From positions 1 to 64,000 of the forward strand of contig NZ_PRDW01000009.1 in the NCBI RefSeq assembly GCF_002927045.1: a DNA stretch of 64,000 bases, given 5' to 3'. Below, piece by piece: positions 55,986 through 64,000 of this stretch (within the stretch, counting starts at the first letter, position 1; each line of letters opens with the position of its first letter). Made by a program: the position numbers and the translations under genes. The notes beneath the pieces are model-generated. The model saw nothing but the letters and a program-made list of their open reading frames with translations, had not been told where the DNA came from and did not search any database. The DNA is from Mycetohabitans endofungorum. GTDB taxonomy: Bacteria > Pseudomonadota > Gammaproteobacteria > Burkholderiales > Burkholderiaceae.

Positions 55986-56732
55986 ATGCCGCATCATTTG
56001 ATGCCCAATGTGTTTGGAGCCTGTTTCGCTAAACAGATTATCTTGCTCGATGTGGTGCGCGATCGGTACGCTGTTTTAACCGAGAGGCAATCTGCGGCGT
56101 TGGCGTCACAGCTTGGTCTGGATGTTAAGCGCTTTTCTCAGGCTGGCACAATTCAGAATTCAGCCATTCTGGAAGAATTAAAGCGTGCTAATTGGATTAG
56201 CGCCGCCTCGTTTCCAGAAGTTGACGCTAAGTTGAACACGTTGAGTCCCTCGCCGCAAACGGGTGGGATGTCGGCCAATGGGTGGAAGTTACCTGACGAT
56301 GCCTTTGCGCATCGACCTGCTTGGACAAACATCGTCAAAGCCACGCTCATCCTGAGATCCGTGCACCGATGCGCCGCGCGGCGTGGACTGGCCGGGCTGT
56401 TGCAGTTGTGCAATCAAGCTCATCGTGAGGCCAAAGCAGGCCTGTGTGTCGGCCGGCCGGATGATTACGCGCCCTTCGTGAACACGCTCAATTGGGCCTG
56501 CCTGGTTTACCCCCGGCCAACTAAGTGTTTGGAGTGGTCCGTCGCGCTGACTATGCTGTGCGCCCGCGCCGGCTTGGCATTGAAATTGGTGATCGGCGTG
56601 CAATCCTTTCCGTTTTACGCGCACGCCTGGTCGGAAGCCGGAGGGGTCGTGATTGGCGATAGCCCACTCAGACGCAAAGAGCTATCCGTTATTCTGGAAT
56701 GCCCCCATCCTCTGTTAGCACTGCCCCTATGA
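55986..56732 (+). CDS. Lasso peptide B protein: leader recognition plus protease
   Basis: This is a 248-residue fusion. The first 90 or so residues resemble the PqqD-like leader-binding domain (DVVRDRYAVLTERQSAAL). The rest is a transglutaminase-like cysteine protease with Cys in RPTKCLEWSVALTML, His in FPFYAHAWSE and Asp in VVIGDSPL. It removes the leader and hands the core to the cyclase. In many lasso loci these are two genes; here they are one, as in McjB. It overlaps the next gene by ATGA. Composition is AT-richer than the housekeeping genes. Confidence 0.9.
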   Translation: MPHHLMPNVFGACFAKQIILLDVVRDRYAVLTERQSAALASQLGLDVKRFSQAGTIQNSAILEELKRANWISAASFPEVDAKLNTLSPSPQTGGMSANGWKLPDDAFAHRPAWTNIVKATLILRSVHRCAARRGLAGLLQLCNQAHREAKAGLCVGRPDDYAPFVNTLNWACLVYPRPTKCLEWSVALTMLCARAGLALKLVIGVQSFPFYAHAWSEAGGVVIGDSPLRRKELSVILECPHPLLALPL

Positions 56733-58471
56733 CCCTACTCGGCATCGCCTATCCGAAGACGCAGGATTATTTAGCACAAAAACGGGATTGGAGGTTCATA
56801 CGTGACCCATCCAACCAAATTGCAGGTGCACTTTGGCATCAACAAGATAGGGCCGACACGCGTGCCCTATGTGGACAATTTGGCACGTACTTCTACTGTT
56901 TTTATGGTTCAGCATTTTCGAAGCTAGACCAGAGCGAAATTAAGGAAGACGACTTGCAGGCAATTGCGACAGTAGGTCCTGCGCGTCTCATGGCTCGCTT
57001 CTGGGGTAAATATTTCTTTATCTGCTTTGATCTGACTGCCAAAAAATTGATCTGCTGCAGCGATCCAAGTAACCAATGGCCTGTATATTGGGCATGGTCC
57101 AGCCGTTACGGTTTGCTTTTTTCGGATACGATCACGTGCCTGCATCAAACCTTAGTAGAATGCGGCGAGCGTCCGGCATGGAATAAAACTTTTTTTTCGA
57201 CATGGTTACGCACGGGTACCGTACAAAATGGTGAACTGCCGTTTGATCGTATCCAAGAAATTCCGGCAGGCTGCGCCGTCTCCTATATCGATGAGGGTAA
57301 ACCGCAAATCGTGACGGTTTGGGATCCCCTCAGGCACGCAGTAGAAGATGGCACCCAAACCCCATTCGGCATTTTAAAAAATTATCTTAACCGGTTTGTA
57401 TCATTTGCCGATCGGCCCGTGCTGGAACTCTCCGGGGGTCTGGAATCCAGCTCCGTGTTGCTGGCAATGCGCGCGGTCTCCTCTGTTGACCATCCGCTGT
57501 CTTGCGCGCATTATTACCATGCCGGTGTCGCTTCATCCAACGAGCTGGAACATGCGCGTCACGTTGCACAAAGCGTACAAGCTCACCTCCATGAAGTGGA
57601 TACGAGGGTATTATCGTTTGCTCCTGTTCAGTCTGCTCCGCGGGTGGCTAAACCGCATATCCGATATTGTCTGCTCGCATTTAATCAATATTTTGCAAAC
57701 CAGCTCGAGAAGGGGGAGCATACTCAGTTGATCAGCGGGCATGGAGGGGATTCGCTCTTTTTGTCGCCTCCGCCTTTCAGCGCGCTTGCCGATGCGGCAC
57801 TTACATGGCGATGGCAGCGATTAATGCGCGTGGCGATGGACCTGGCACTCATTCACAGAGCGCCTTTGATTCAAGTGGCAACGGGCGCGGCCCGATCGTT
57901 ACTTTCCTCAGATCCTTTTGAAAATAACGGCAGCACACTCGATCTTCTGTCTGAAGAAACACAGCACGAATCGTTCGATCAACGAGCCCATTTGCATCCG
58001 TTTCTCCAGAAAAATAAGTTTCGGTTACCCGGTCAGCTATATCAGCTAGCTTTGGCTTTTTTGACGCTCGACGACATTCGATCGCCCGCTTATCCATTTA
58101 CGCAACCCACGCATTATCCGTTTCTTTGTCAGCCAATGGTCGAGTTCGCGTTGTCCATACCCAGTTACGATCATTTCGAAGGGGCGCATAATCGCATTGT
58201 TCTGAGAAAGTCTGTCTCGGAAGCCACAGGTTATCCGAACCTATGGCGACGAAACAAAGGCGAAACATCAGGTATCGATTTGTTGGGCATTCGTGACCAC
58301 AAGGATCATATGATGGCGCTCTGTCTCGAGGGATTTTTGGCCAAAGAGGGCTATGTCGATGTAAAGCGCACACGCGCTGCGATTCAGCATAGCAGTAAGG
58401 GGCACAGTAAATATTTTATGGGCCTCCTTCACCTCTATGCCGCCGAACTGTTTGTTCAAGGATGGCAATGA
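56729..58471 (+). CDS. Lasso cyclase, asparagine synthetase-like
   Basis: This 580-residue protein is homologous to asparagine synthetase B. The N-terminal half resembles the glutaminase domain but starts MTLLGIAYP and lacks the Cys2 nucleophile, as lasso cyclases do. The C-terminal half has the ATP pyrophosphatase loop LELSGGLESSSVLLAM and ISGHGGDSLFLSPP. It adenylates the Glu8 side chain so that the amine of Gly1 closes the ring. I use the ATG overlapping the upstream stop; one at 56699 is also in frame. It is encoded between the B protein and the exporter. Confidence 0.9.
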   Translation: MTLLGIAYPKTQDYLAQKRDWRFIRDPSNQIAGALWHQQDRADTRALCGQFGTYFYCFYGSAFSKLDQSEIKEDDLQAIATVGPARLMARFWGKYFFICFDLTAKKLICCSDPSNQWPVYWAWSSRYGLLFSDTITCLHQTLVECGERPAWNKTFFSTWLRTGTVQNGELPFDRIQEIPAGCAVSYIDEGKPQIVTVWDPLRHAVEDGTQTPFGILKNYLNRFVSFADRPVLELSGGLESSSVLLAMRAVSSVDHPLSCAHYYHAGVASSNELEHARHVAQSVQAHLHEVDTRVLSFAPVQSAPRVAKPHIRYCLLAFNQYFANQLEKGEHTQLISGHGGDSLFLSPPPFSALADAALTWRWQRLMRVAMDLALIHRAPLIQVATGAARSLLSSDPFENNGSTLDLLSEETQHESFDQRAHLHPFLQKNKFRLPGQLYQLALAFLTLDDIRSPAYPFTQPTHYPFLCQPMVEFALSIPSYDHFEGAHNRIVLRKSVSEATGYPNLWRRNKGETSGIDLLGIRDHKDHMMALCLEGFLAKEGYVDVKRTRAAIQHSSKGHSKYFMGLLHLYAAELFVQGWQ

Positions 58472-58485
58472 CTAGCGAGTGAAGC

Positions 58486-60270
58486 GTGATGCAGCACGGT
58501 CTTTTCAAAACAATTTTCTTTTTGCTGCATTGCTTGTGGACGCGTGAATGGAAAACACGTTTTCAGGTCATCGCAGCCATCGGCTGTACCGGATGCTCGG
58601 TCGGACTGACCATTATCGCACCGATGCTGCTCAAGTGGCTCATCGACGGTTTGTCCGACGCGGCGCTCTCGGCAGTGAGCGTCTATCTGCTCTGTGTAGC
58701 TTACGGCGGCGCGTGGTTTCTGTCACAAGCGACGAACCGTTGCGAGCAGTATTTGTTCGTGTTGGTCAATGAGCGTATCAAACGCACGATTACGCTGAAT
58801 TACGTTAGTCGAGTGCTCGGTCAGCCCGCTGCGGCATTGAGTGCTCATCAAACGGGCGCCTCCGTTAGCGAACTCTCACGCGTACAAGACAGTGCGATGC
58901 ATGCGATTATCGGGCTCTTTTGGAGCCTCGCACCGATTTGTGTCGAAATCGCGGTCGTCGGCATTGTCGTATTCTCGTTGTTTGGACTCATTTATGCAGC
59001 AGTTTTGCTGGGGGTTCTAGCCCTCTATCTTTACTTTAGCGTATCGACGGCGAAGCGCTGTGAAGCGCTGCAACGCAAGAAAAACCGGGCGTCGGATCGT
59101 GCCTCTACGCGGCTGGTCGATACGCTAACGCATGCCGATACGGTCAAAGCGTTTTCGAATGAAGCTAGCGAATTAACCCGGCTCGACCGTGTGTTAAAAA
59201 TGCGTGCCTGGGCGAGTATCCATATCACGCGCAAGATGGAGATAGTTGGCGCCGCTCAATTACTGATTGTCGGTATCGGGCTGACCACGCTCACAGCTTT
59301 GGCGGGACAAGATATCCTGGCACACCGGCTCACCATAGGCGATTTCGTACTGTTGAACAGTTACCTGCTGCGATTTACTTTGCCGCTCAGCACGTTCGGC
59401 TATGTGGTGCGGGAAGTCCAAATAGGTTTGTTCAATCTATCGGAATTGCTGCACACCATCCGTGTCAGATGGCACTTCGAACCCTTGGGCTCCCCCCTGT
59501 TCAAGCAAGCGCCGTCAATCGAATTTCGCAACGTCAGCTTTCGCCATCCGTGCGGTAGACGAGTATTGCGCCATGCGAATTTTTCGATTCCTGCTGGTGC
59601 CTTCTGTGCTCTGGTAGGACCGAGCGGCGGGGGGAAATCCACGCTCATCAAGTTGTTATTGCGCCTGTATAAGCTCGATGAAGGGCAAATCCTCATCGAT
59701 GGCCAACCAATCGAATCGTTTTCCGAATCGCAGTTGCGTCAGTCGATCAGCTATGTGACACAAGACGCACATTTGCTGGATCGCTCGATACGCGAAAACA
59801 TCTGCTTTGCCTGCCCGCAAGCCTCCGATTCGGAGCTTGAACAAGTTATCCATTCCTGTGCGCTGACACCCGTCATTGCTGCGGCGAGCCAGGGCCTGGA
59901 CACGTCGATTGGCGAGCGAGGCAACAAATTGTCGGGCGGTGAGCGGCAACGTGTGGGACTGGCCCGCGCTTTATTGCGCAATAGTGCTTTGCTACTACTG
60001 GACGAACCGACTGCCGCGCTCGATGCCCACACCGAGGCCGATATCTTCAAGCATCTCTATGAACGTTATCGTCACACCACGCGGCTCGTGATTGCACACC
60101 GGCTTTCTGCCATTCAGCATGCGGACTTGATTTTAGTCATGCAAGAGGGTGCGATCGTGGAGACGGGCACGCATAGTAGTTTGCTGAGGCGACAAGGTGT
60201 TTATGCCAATCTTTGGCGTAAGCAGACCCACTTATCGACAGAACAATTTGACTTATCAGCAGCACGATAA
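58486..60270 (+). CDS. Lasso peptide ABC exporter
   Basis: This is a 594-residue half-transporter. Six membrane segments occupy about residues 20-310, and the ATPase has Walker A GPSGGGKSTLIK, signature LSGGERQRVGLARALL and Walker B LLLLDEPTAALD. As McjD does for microcin J25, it should export the mature peptide and confer immunity. It starts 14 bases after the cyclase and completes an A-A-B-C-D arrangement. No lasso isopeptidase or TonB receptor gene is near, so this is the export-type rather than the isopeptidase-type cluster. Confidence 0.88.
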   Translation: MMQHGLFKTIFFLLHCLWTREWKTRFQVIAAIGCTGCSVGLTIIAPMLLKWLIDGLSDAALSAVSVYLLCVAYGGAWFLSQATNRCEQYLFVLVNERIKRTITLNYVSRVLGQPAAALSAHQTGASVSELSRVQDSAMHAIIGLFWSLAPICVEIAVVGIVVFSLFGLIYAAVLLGVLALYLYFSVSTAKRCEALQRKKNRASDRASTRLVDTLTHADTVKAFSNEASELTRLDRVLKMRAWASIHITRKMEIVGAAQLLIVGIGLTTLTALAGQDILAHRLTIGDFVLLNSYLLRFTLPLSTFGYVVREVQIGLFNLSELLHTIRVRWHFEPLGSPLFKQAPSIEFRNVSFRHPCGRRVLRHANFSIPAGAFCALVGPSGGGKSTLIKLLLRLYKLDEGQILIDGQPIESFSESQLRQSISYVTQDAHLLDRSIRENICFACPQASDSELEQVIHSCALTPVIAAASQGLDTSIGERGNKLSGGERQRVGLARALLRNSALLLLDEPTAALDAHTEADIFKHLYERYRHTTRLVIAHRLSAIQHADLILVMQEGAIVETGTHSSLLRRQGVYANLWRKQTHLSTEQFDLSAAR

Positions 60271-60390
60271 AAACGGGGAGTGGATCCCGCGTACAGCCAT
60301 CCGCATGGACTCCTCCTTAAAACCGGGCGCGGACCAATCGGTAAGCGCGGGTCTTTGCGATGCGGTTTCGGCGATCATGCACAGCATAGA

Positions 60391-60513
60391 TCAGGTCCGC
60401 GCGAATCCATCGCCAAGCGGCCACTTGGCAAGCGCCCGCAAGATGCCGCGGTCGTCATGCATGATCTCTTCCACCAGCTTCATCTGGCGTTCAAAATCGG
60501 GATCATATAGCAT
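60391..60513 (-). CDS. Short conserved-looking frame, possibly truncated
   Basis: A 40-residue frame begins MLYDPDFERQMKLVEEIM and continues with DDRGILRALAK. The helical style recalls small antitoxin-like proteins seen in Burkholderia, but I cannot name one. It lies between the lasso exporter and the tRNA-like fragment and may be a remnant of mobile DNA. Confidence 0.3.
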   Translation of the reverse strand: MLYDPDFERQMKLVEEIMHDDRGILRALAKWPLGDGFART

Positions 60514-60532
60514 AAATGGGTTTTGGAAACGC

Positions 60533-60565
60533 CAATGGGTTACGCAAATATCGCGTAACCCATTG
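60533..60565. repeat. Perfect 13-bp inverted repeat
   Basis: CAATGGGTTACGC (60533-60545) and GCGTAACCCATTG (60553-60565) are exact complements around seven bases. It sits between the short frame and the tRNA-like fragment. There is no T-run, so an operator or mobile-element end is as likely as a terminator. Confidence 0.55.
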
Positions 60566-60570
60566 ATTTG

Positions 60571-60611
60571 TTTGGCACCTACGGCAGGCTCGAACCCGCC
60601 ATCTGATGATT
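60571..60611 (-). other. Degraded tRNA 3'-half, candidate attachment site
   Basis: On the minus strand 60611-60584 reads AATCATCAGATGGCGGG, then TTCGAGCCTGC. It equals the anticodon-stem-to-T-arm half of the tRNA-Thr at 63609-63684 with one substitution and one deletion over 29 positions. The acceptor part (to 60571) is more diverged but still ends in GCCA. This is what an att duplication at a tRNA gene leaves behind. Confidence 0.6.
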
Positions 60612-60738
60612 GCCCTTTCTTGCGGTAGTTCTCAAACTTCGTTTTCATGCCAGCGTAATTGGACAGCCAAGCCCGCACTGCGTCCAAATCATCGCAAGCG
60701 GACAGCTGCGCGGTCTCGAGCGCACCGCAACGTGCCAT
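60612..60738 (-). pseudogene. Relic of a tyrosine integrase (N-terminal piece)
   Basis: The minus-strand frame reads CDDLDAVRAWLSNYAGMKT followed by KFENYRKKGQS. This resembles the start of the core-binding domain of phage-type tyrosine recombinases common in Burkholderia, where the text continues KEAERLLLW. It stops at the tRNA-like fragment; the catalytic domain is absent from the window. The match is short. Confidence 0.5.
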
Positions 60739-60783
60739 TGCGGCTCTAGGACTGCCCGTTATAAGCCGAGGCTGGTGACGAAC

Positions 60784-62727
60784 TTATTGTGGCCTATGGT
60801 AGGGGGGGTAGTTTTCGGGACGCATTTGGCACGCATTACCCCTCGTCTCCAACTCGAGCCGCTGCTGCCTAGGCCGCTCCAAATTAGGGTTGCGTAACCA
60901 CGGTATATGCGCGAGTAGCGTTGCATGACTGGACGCAGTGAAGCCGCTGCGTTTTGAAAAATCCGTGATTTCGTTGACGGCATCTTGCCATTTCTGGTCG
61001 CTCATTGCGGTTGTCACGCCCTCTTGTCTTGCCTGGCTCAGCACCTCCAATATTTCCGTTGCAAGATAGCCGCGAAACAGCCGTAGCGTACGTTGCCACA
61101 CTTGTTTTGAATGCACGTCGTTCAGCTGGGAACTATATCGCAATAGACCGAGTGCGACCTGAAGACGCCCTGTGGATCCCATGGCCGCAAATAATAATGG
61201 CATATGCGTGAACATCATTGCACGAGTGGACTCAGTGACGCGGTTGCGGTCCACAAAAGCCAAAATTTCATTGACGGCATCGTGCCGTTTTCCGCCATGC
61301 ATTGAGAACTCTATGGCGGACACGAGCCTTGAACCACTAAATAACTCCAATAATTCCGCTTCACTGCTGCCGTCAAGCAGCTGCAACGCACGCTGCCATA
61401 CCTGCCTTGAGAGTACGTCGTTCAGCTGGGGACTACATCTCAGCAAACCGAGGGCGGCCTGCACGCGCTGCGCGGGCAGCACGCGCAATAGCGCAGGTTC
61501 CAGTAATTGAAGTTCGTGCGCGTGTTGCTCGGGTGGCAATCCAGTTAACCCCACTGGAAGACGGTGTAGCGCCATTCCCAACTGCTCGTCCGAAAGCGAT
61601 AATGCTAGTTGTCGCATTTCTGCATAGCGCACGGCACGCTCTGCTTCGGGCAAATCCTGTGTAGCAGCGGCCAACGCGCCGACCGATGCGCCTTGCTGAG
61701 AGGGAGGCAGCGATCGTGTTTGCTGTAGCAAGGCCATATAGGCCGAGAGAATATTGCTTTCTCTACGTCTTAGAGTATTGATTTGGTTAAGTCTTGCTTG
61801 GTTAACCATTGCTGCCAAGTGCGCGTCACGCTCTGCTTCGGACAAATCCCGTGTAGCAGCGGCCAATGTGTCGACCGATGCGCCTTGCTGAGAAGCAATC
61901 TGCTGGTGTACCTGCTGCTGTGCCAAGGCCAAAGAGGCCAAGTCGGGGGCCTCCTCTCTGCTAAGTGTCAGTCGATCAGCCAATGGGGGGATCAGCTTAG
62001 CTTGTTCAGACGGGTCTAGGTGCGCAAGCCGGTTGAGCAACGCCTGATACCTTTCACGCTGAGGTGCTCGTAAGTTAAAACGTTGATAGTCCACCTCCCC
62101 AAGCAATTCGGCCAGCTCGGGCCAGAAATTCTCTTGGTCAGGTCGACGTCTTTCGGCCATTGCATAGGCAAAATCGAATATTCTTTGCGGGCATGTGTAA
62201 CTGCGCTGTGATAATAGCAACCTTTTTTGTATTCGAAAGCCTTGTTCCGGGACACGCTCGGCCGCCGTGAACAGTCGTTCGAATGCTTCGACTCGCTGCT
62301 GCGGGGGTAAATACAGAAATCGTGTAGAGAGCGCTAGGAGGGGTTCGGCCCGCAGGCTCGGTGCAGCCTGGATACGCTCGATGTCATCAATCAGCTGTTG
62401 CCACGACGCGAGATCACGGACATTGCCCGCTTGCTTGGCGCAGTGCGCGGCCCATTGCTTTTCCTCCATTAGGTGATAAGTGCGCTTGTCCAGTAGTGAA
62501 AATGCAGGAATATCATTAGCCGGCAAATGATCCGCAATAGTCAAAATTACTTTATCCGGCAGCGCAGTGTGAGTTTTCGGCTTTTTTAGCGATGTGTCGG
62601 GTACCGGGCTCGCCGATCGCTTCACACCCGTGGGCGGTGCAGCCGTAGCCTGTGGGCGGGCTTGTTCATCGCTCGCGTAAATGGCGGCTTGCGTGTTGTT
62701 CAAAGTGGCGTTTAAATCAAAGTCCAT
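60784..62727 (-). CDS. F-box-like repeat protein, candidate nuclear effector
   Basis: This is a 647-residue protein. Residues about 56-95 read LPDKVILTIADHLPANDIPA then FSLLDKRTYHLM, the spacing and hydrophobic pattern of a eukaryotic F-box. Just before it, KRSASPVPDTSLKKPK (36-51) has the form of a bipartite nuclear localisation signal. The remainder is helical and internally repeated: about 100 residues containing LGLLRCSPQLNDVLSRQVWQ recur as LGLLRYSSQLNDVHSKQVWQ, and SQQGAS-type units repeat in the middle. No secretion signal is recognisable. The frame is open upstream to 62784, but the ATG at 62727 gives MDFDLNATLNN. Such proteins can recruit host SCF ubiquitin ligases. Function here is inferred. 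Confidence 0.75.
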   Translation of the reverse strand: MDFDLNATLNNTQAAIYASDEQARPQATAAPPTGVKRSASPVPDTSLKKPKTHTALPDKVILTIADHLPANDIPAFSLLDKRTYHLMEEKQWAAHCAKQAGNVRDLASWQQLIDDIERIQAAPSLRAEPLLALSTRFLYLPPQQRVEAFERLFTAAERVPEQGFRIQKRLLLSQRSYTCPQRIFDFAYAMAERRRPDQENFWPELAELLGEVDYQRFNLRAPQRERYQALLNRLAHLDPSEQAKLIPPLADRLTLSREEAPDLASLALAQQQVHQQIASQQGASVDTLAAATRDLSEAERDAHLAAMVNQARLNQINTLRRRESNILSAYMALLQQTRSLPPSQQGASVGALAAATQDLPEAERAVRYAEMRQLALSLSDEQLGMALHRLPVGLTGLPPEQHAHELQLLEPALLRVLPAQRVQAALGLLRCSPQLNDVLSRQVWQRALQLLDGSSEAELLELFSGSRLVSAIEFSMHGGKRHDAVNEILAFVDRNRVTESTRAMMFTHMPLLFAAMGSTGRLQVALGLLRYSSQLNDVHSKQVWQRTLRLFRGYLATEILEVLSQARQEGVTTAMSDQKWQDAVNEITDFSKRSGFTASSHATLLAHIPWLRNPNLERPRQQRLELETRGNACQMRPENYPPYHRPQ

Positions 62728-63567
62728 CGGCAAGCTTAGCAAGAAGTGAGAAGAGCGCAGCGCGAAGCGATACTGCACGCACAATAGTCTAATGTCGCAC
62801 GGCCACCCGGGCAGATGAGAATAGGATTACGCCGACTTTGTAACACATGGGTGAACGGTTTTTTTTAACCATTGCTGATAATGCATGTACAAAGTCGGTC
62901 ATCCTGGCTTTGGCTCGTCAACCCGATAGGGCAAAAATTTGCCCGCCAAAACTCGCTGCACGGCTGTGTTGAAGTCAAAAGCGGCCTATCCTTTGGCTAT
63001 TGCCACGGTATTGGAATCTTCTACTCGTTAGGCGCGCTCTTGTTATCTGGAAAAGGACAACGCTAAACGCCAAGCGGCGCATGCGCATCCAGGTGCGACA
63101 AAACAAACAACATCATCGAACAAGTCCACCCCTTCAACGCGCTAAATACACAAAGGCGTTTCCCAGACAGCTGCGACACAATTTTGTTTGCAAACGATGT
63201 GTGTAAATACGCCTGGTTGTAGCTCAGATAACAAAAGTTTCTTTGTCACGCTTGGCGCTGTCGCGCTCATTGTCGGCTGATACGGCCTTGCTTCGCCCGG
63301 TAGTCAAGCTTGGCAAGTGTGCGTCAACCTTTTCCATTCGTCTCGCTCTTATCCAATCGCCAATCGACCGGTGACAGGGGCACTATCAGCATGGTCAGCC
63401 GCCTTCCGTCGGCTGGGATGGTAACCGGCGGCGGCTTCTGTTGCGGCGGTCATGCAGCACCGATCGGCGTGAAGTACTTAACTGCCAATTGGCCCTTCGG
63501 AGCGCGCTACGCGGCCTCCATCTTGTCAGCAAAAGCAATTTTGTAGAACAAAGCGGGTTTTGTAGAA
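62728..63567. other. Gene-poor stretch between effector and tRNA-Thr
   Basis: Several short frames exist but none has recognisable sequence and a ribosome site. The part upstream of the effector gene should hold its promoter; no TTCG-N16-TTCG box is present. An 11-bp inverted repeat at 62832-62898 is described separately. Near 63535-63580 the text TTTTGTAGAACAAA is repeated directly. Confidence 0.4.
62832..62898. repeat. Small inverted-repeat element
   Basis: CCGACTTTGTA (62832-62842) and TACAAAGTCGG (62888-62898) are perfect complements flanking 45 bases. Inside, CATG recurs near both arms and GGTT-tttttt-AACC forms a second small palindrome. It lies 105 bases upstream of the effector start. 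Confidence 0.55.
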
Positions 63568-63600
63568 CAAAAAAAGCGGGCCCCATTCACTGGGACCCGC
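63568..63600 (-). terminator. Intrinsic terminator after tRNA-Thr
   Basis: On the minus strand GCGGGTCCCA and TGGGGCCCGC (63576-63600) form a stem with a 5-base loop, followed by a run of seven T (63569-63575). It lies nine bases after the tRNA 3' end in the right orientation. Confidence 0.8.
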
Positions 63601-63608
63601 GTCAGTAT

Positions 63609-63684
<76 letters not shown>

Positions 63685-63727
63685 GTAGCAGAATAGTATA
63701 CTACAGCCGCTGGTCTGCGGCAAAAGA

Positions 63728-64000
63728 TCATTTGATCACTTTCAGATGCTTGCGACTACTGTCCTTCCGACCCTCGCCCGCGGCCTCGCCGGCATCGGGC
63801 CCTTGCACAATCGGACCCTCTGCGTGCTGCCCGCGCTGCACGTCACGGCCGACCGTGGCCGGCCCGCTCTGTCCCGCCTGCTGCAACACGCGCTCACGCA
63901 GCACGCGTTGCTTCTCCTTCGGCGTCATATCGTAGAATTCATCTGCCGCGAGCGCCTCGAATTCCGGCGCGCCTTCAACCGGCTCCTGCGGAACCCCCTC
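63728..64000 (-). CDS. C-terminal part of an unknown protein (enters from right)
   Basis: The minus-strand frame is open from the right edge to a stop at 63728, giving 90 visible residues; the start is outside. It reads ALAADEFYDMTPKEKQRVL and ends GRKDSSRKHLKVIK. It is hydrophilic, rich in Gln, Gly, Glu and Arg, with no domain I can name. The internal ATG at 63928 is probably not the start because the frame continues upstream with similar composition. Confidence 0.6.
   Translation of the reverse strand, partial: EGVPQEPVEGAPEFEALAADEFYDMTPKEKQRVLRERVLQQAGQSGPATVGRDVQRGQHAEGPIVQGPDAGEAAGEGRKDSSRKHLKVIK

Noticed and set aside
62728-62900. Search for a TTCG-N16-TTCG (hrpII-type) box before the F-box-like gene
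   Set aside because: Only TTCG followed 16 bases later by CTTC was found, which is not a match; the same search before 21953 was negative.
63310-63546. 78-codon frame near tRNA-Thr
   Set aside because: No ribosome site or family resemblance; lies in gene-poor islet DNA.

Overview
The window looks like a chromosomal segment of a Burkholderiaceae bacterium, most likely the endofungal genus Mycetohabitans (formerly the Burkholderia rhizoxinica group). Three things suggest this. The housekeeping blocks (gph-trpE-trpG-trpD-trpC, hemA-prfA-prmC-grxD-ubiX, the paa cluster) have the gene order of Burkholderia. The coding sequence is GC-rich throughout. A lasso peptide locus has two precursors whose predicted cores are 15 and 16 residues, the sizes of the mycetohabins reported from these endosymbionts. 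I could not search a database, so the genus is an inference.

Layout. 1-200: promoter and leader of an rRNA operon running leftwards out of the window. 0.3-6.8 kb: phenylacetate catabolism (paaF divergent from paaN-paaJ-paaG-paaI-paaK), with a palindrome in the shared promoter region. 6.9-9.7 kb: mltA, apaG, rpe. 9.7-16 kb: gph and the tryptophan genes, with a short Trp-rich leader peptide ahead of trpE, then a CYTH triphosphatase. 16-21.7 kb: ung, azoR, an M61 peptidase, dsbC and a UbiH-family hydroxylase. 22-23.1 kb: an AT-richer gene of unknown function with effector-like features. 23.4-44 kb: mostly housekeeping genes (ychF, an ABC exporter, ettA, aminopeptidase P, hemA, prfA, prmC, grxD, ubiX, ygiD, copD, an amino-acid permease, a cold-shock gene, yegD, a decayed tetR, a DUF1415 gene, a methyltransferase). 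44.5-49.7 kb: gabD with a broken gabT, an omega-amino acid aminotransferase and a sigma-54 activator. 50.4-55.1 kb: a MacA-MacB-outer membrane tripartite exporter.

55.3-60.3 kb holds the lasso peptide cluster: two duplicated precursor units, a fused leader-binding/protease gene, a cyclase and an ABC exporter. 60.4-63.7 kb is a small islet between tRNA-Thr and a degraded copy of that tRNA's 3' half. It carries a relic of a tyrosine integrase and a 647-residue protein with an F-box-like motif and a bipartite nuclear-localisation-like signal. I read this protein as a candidate effector aimed at the eukaryotic host. The window ends inside a CDS on the minus strand.

The segment combines an intact biosynthetic core with signs of erosion (broken tetR, broken gabT, an integrase scrap, degenerate intergenic repeats) and with AT-richer host-interaction and peptide genes. 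That fits a recently host-restricted symbiont. The observations I rate highest are the lasso locus and its structured RNA leaders and spacer, the F-box-like effector islet at tRNA-Thr, and the trp leader peptide.
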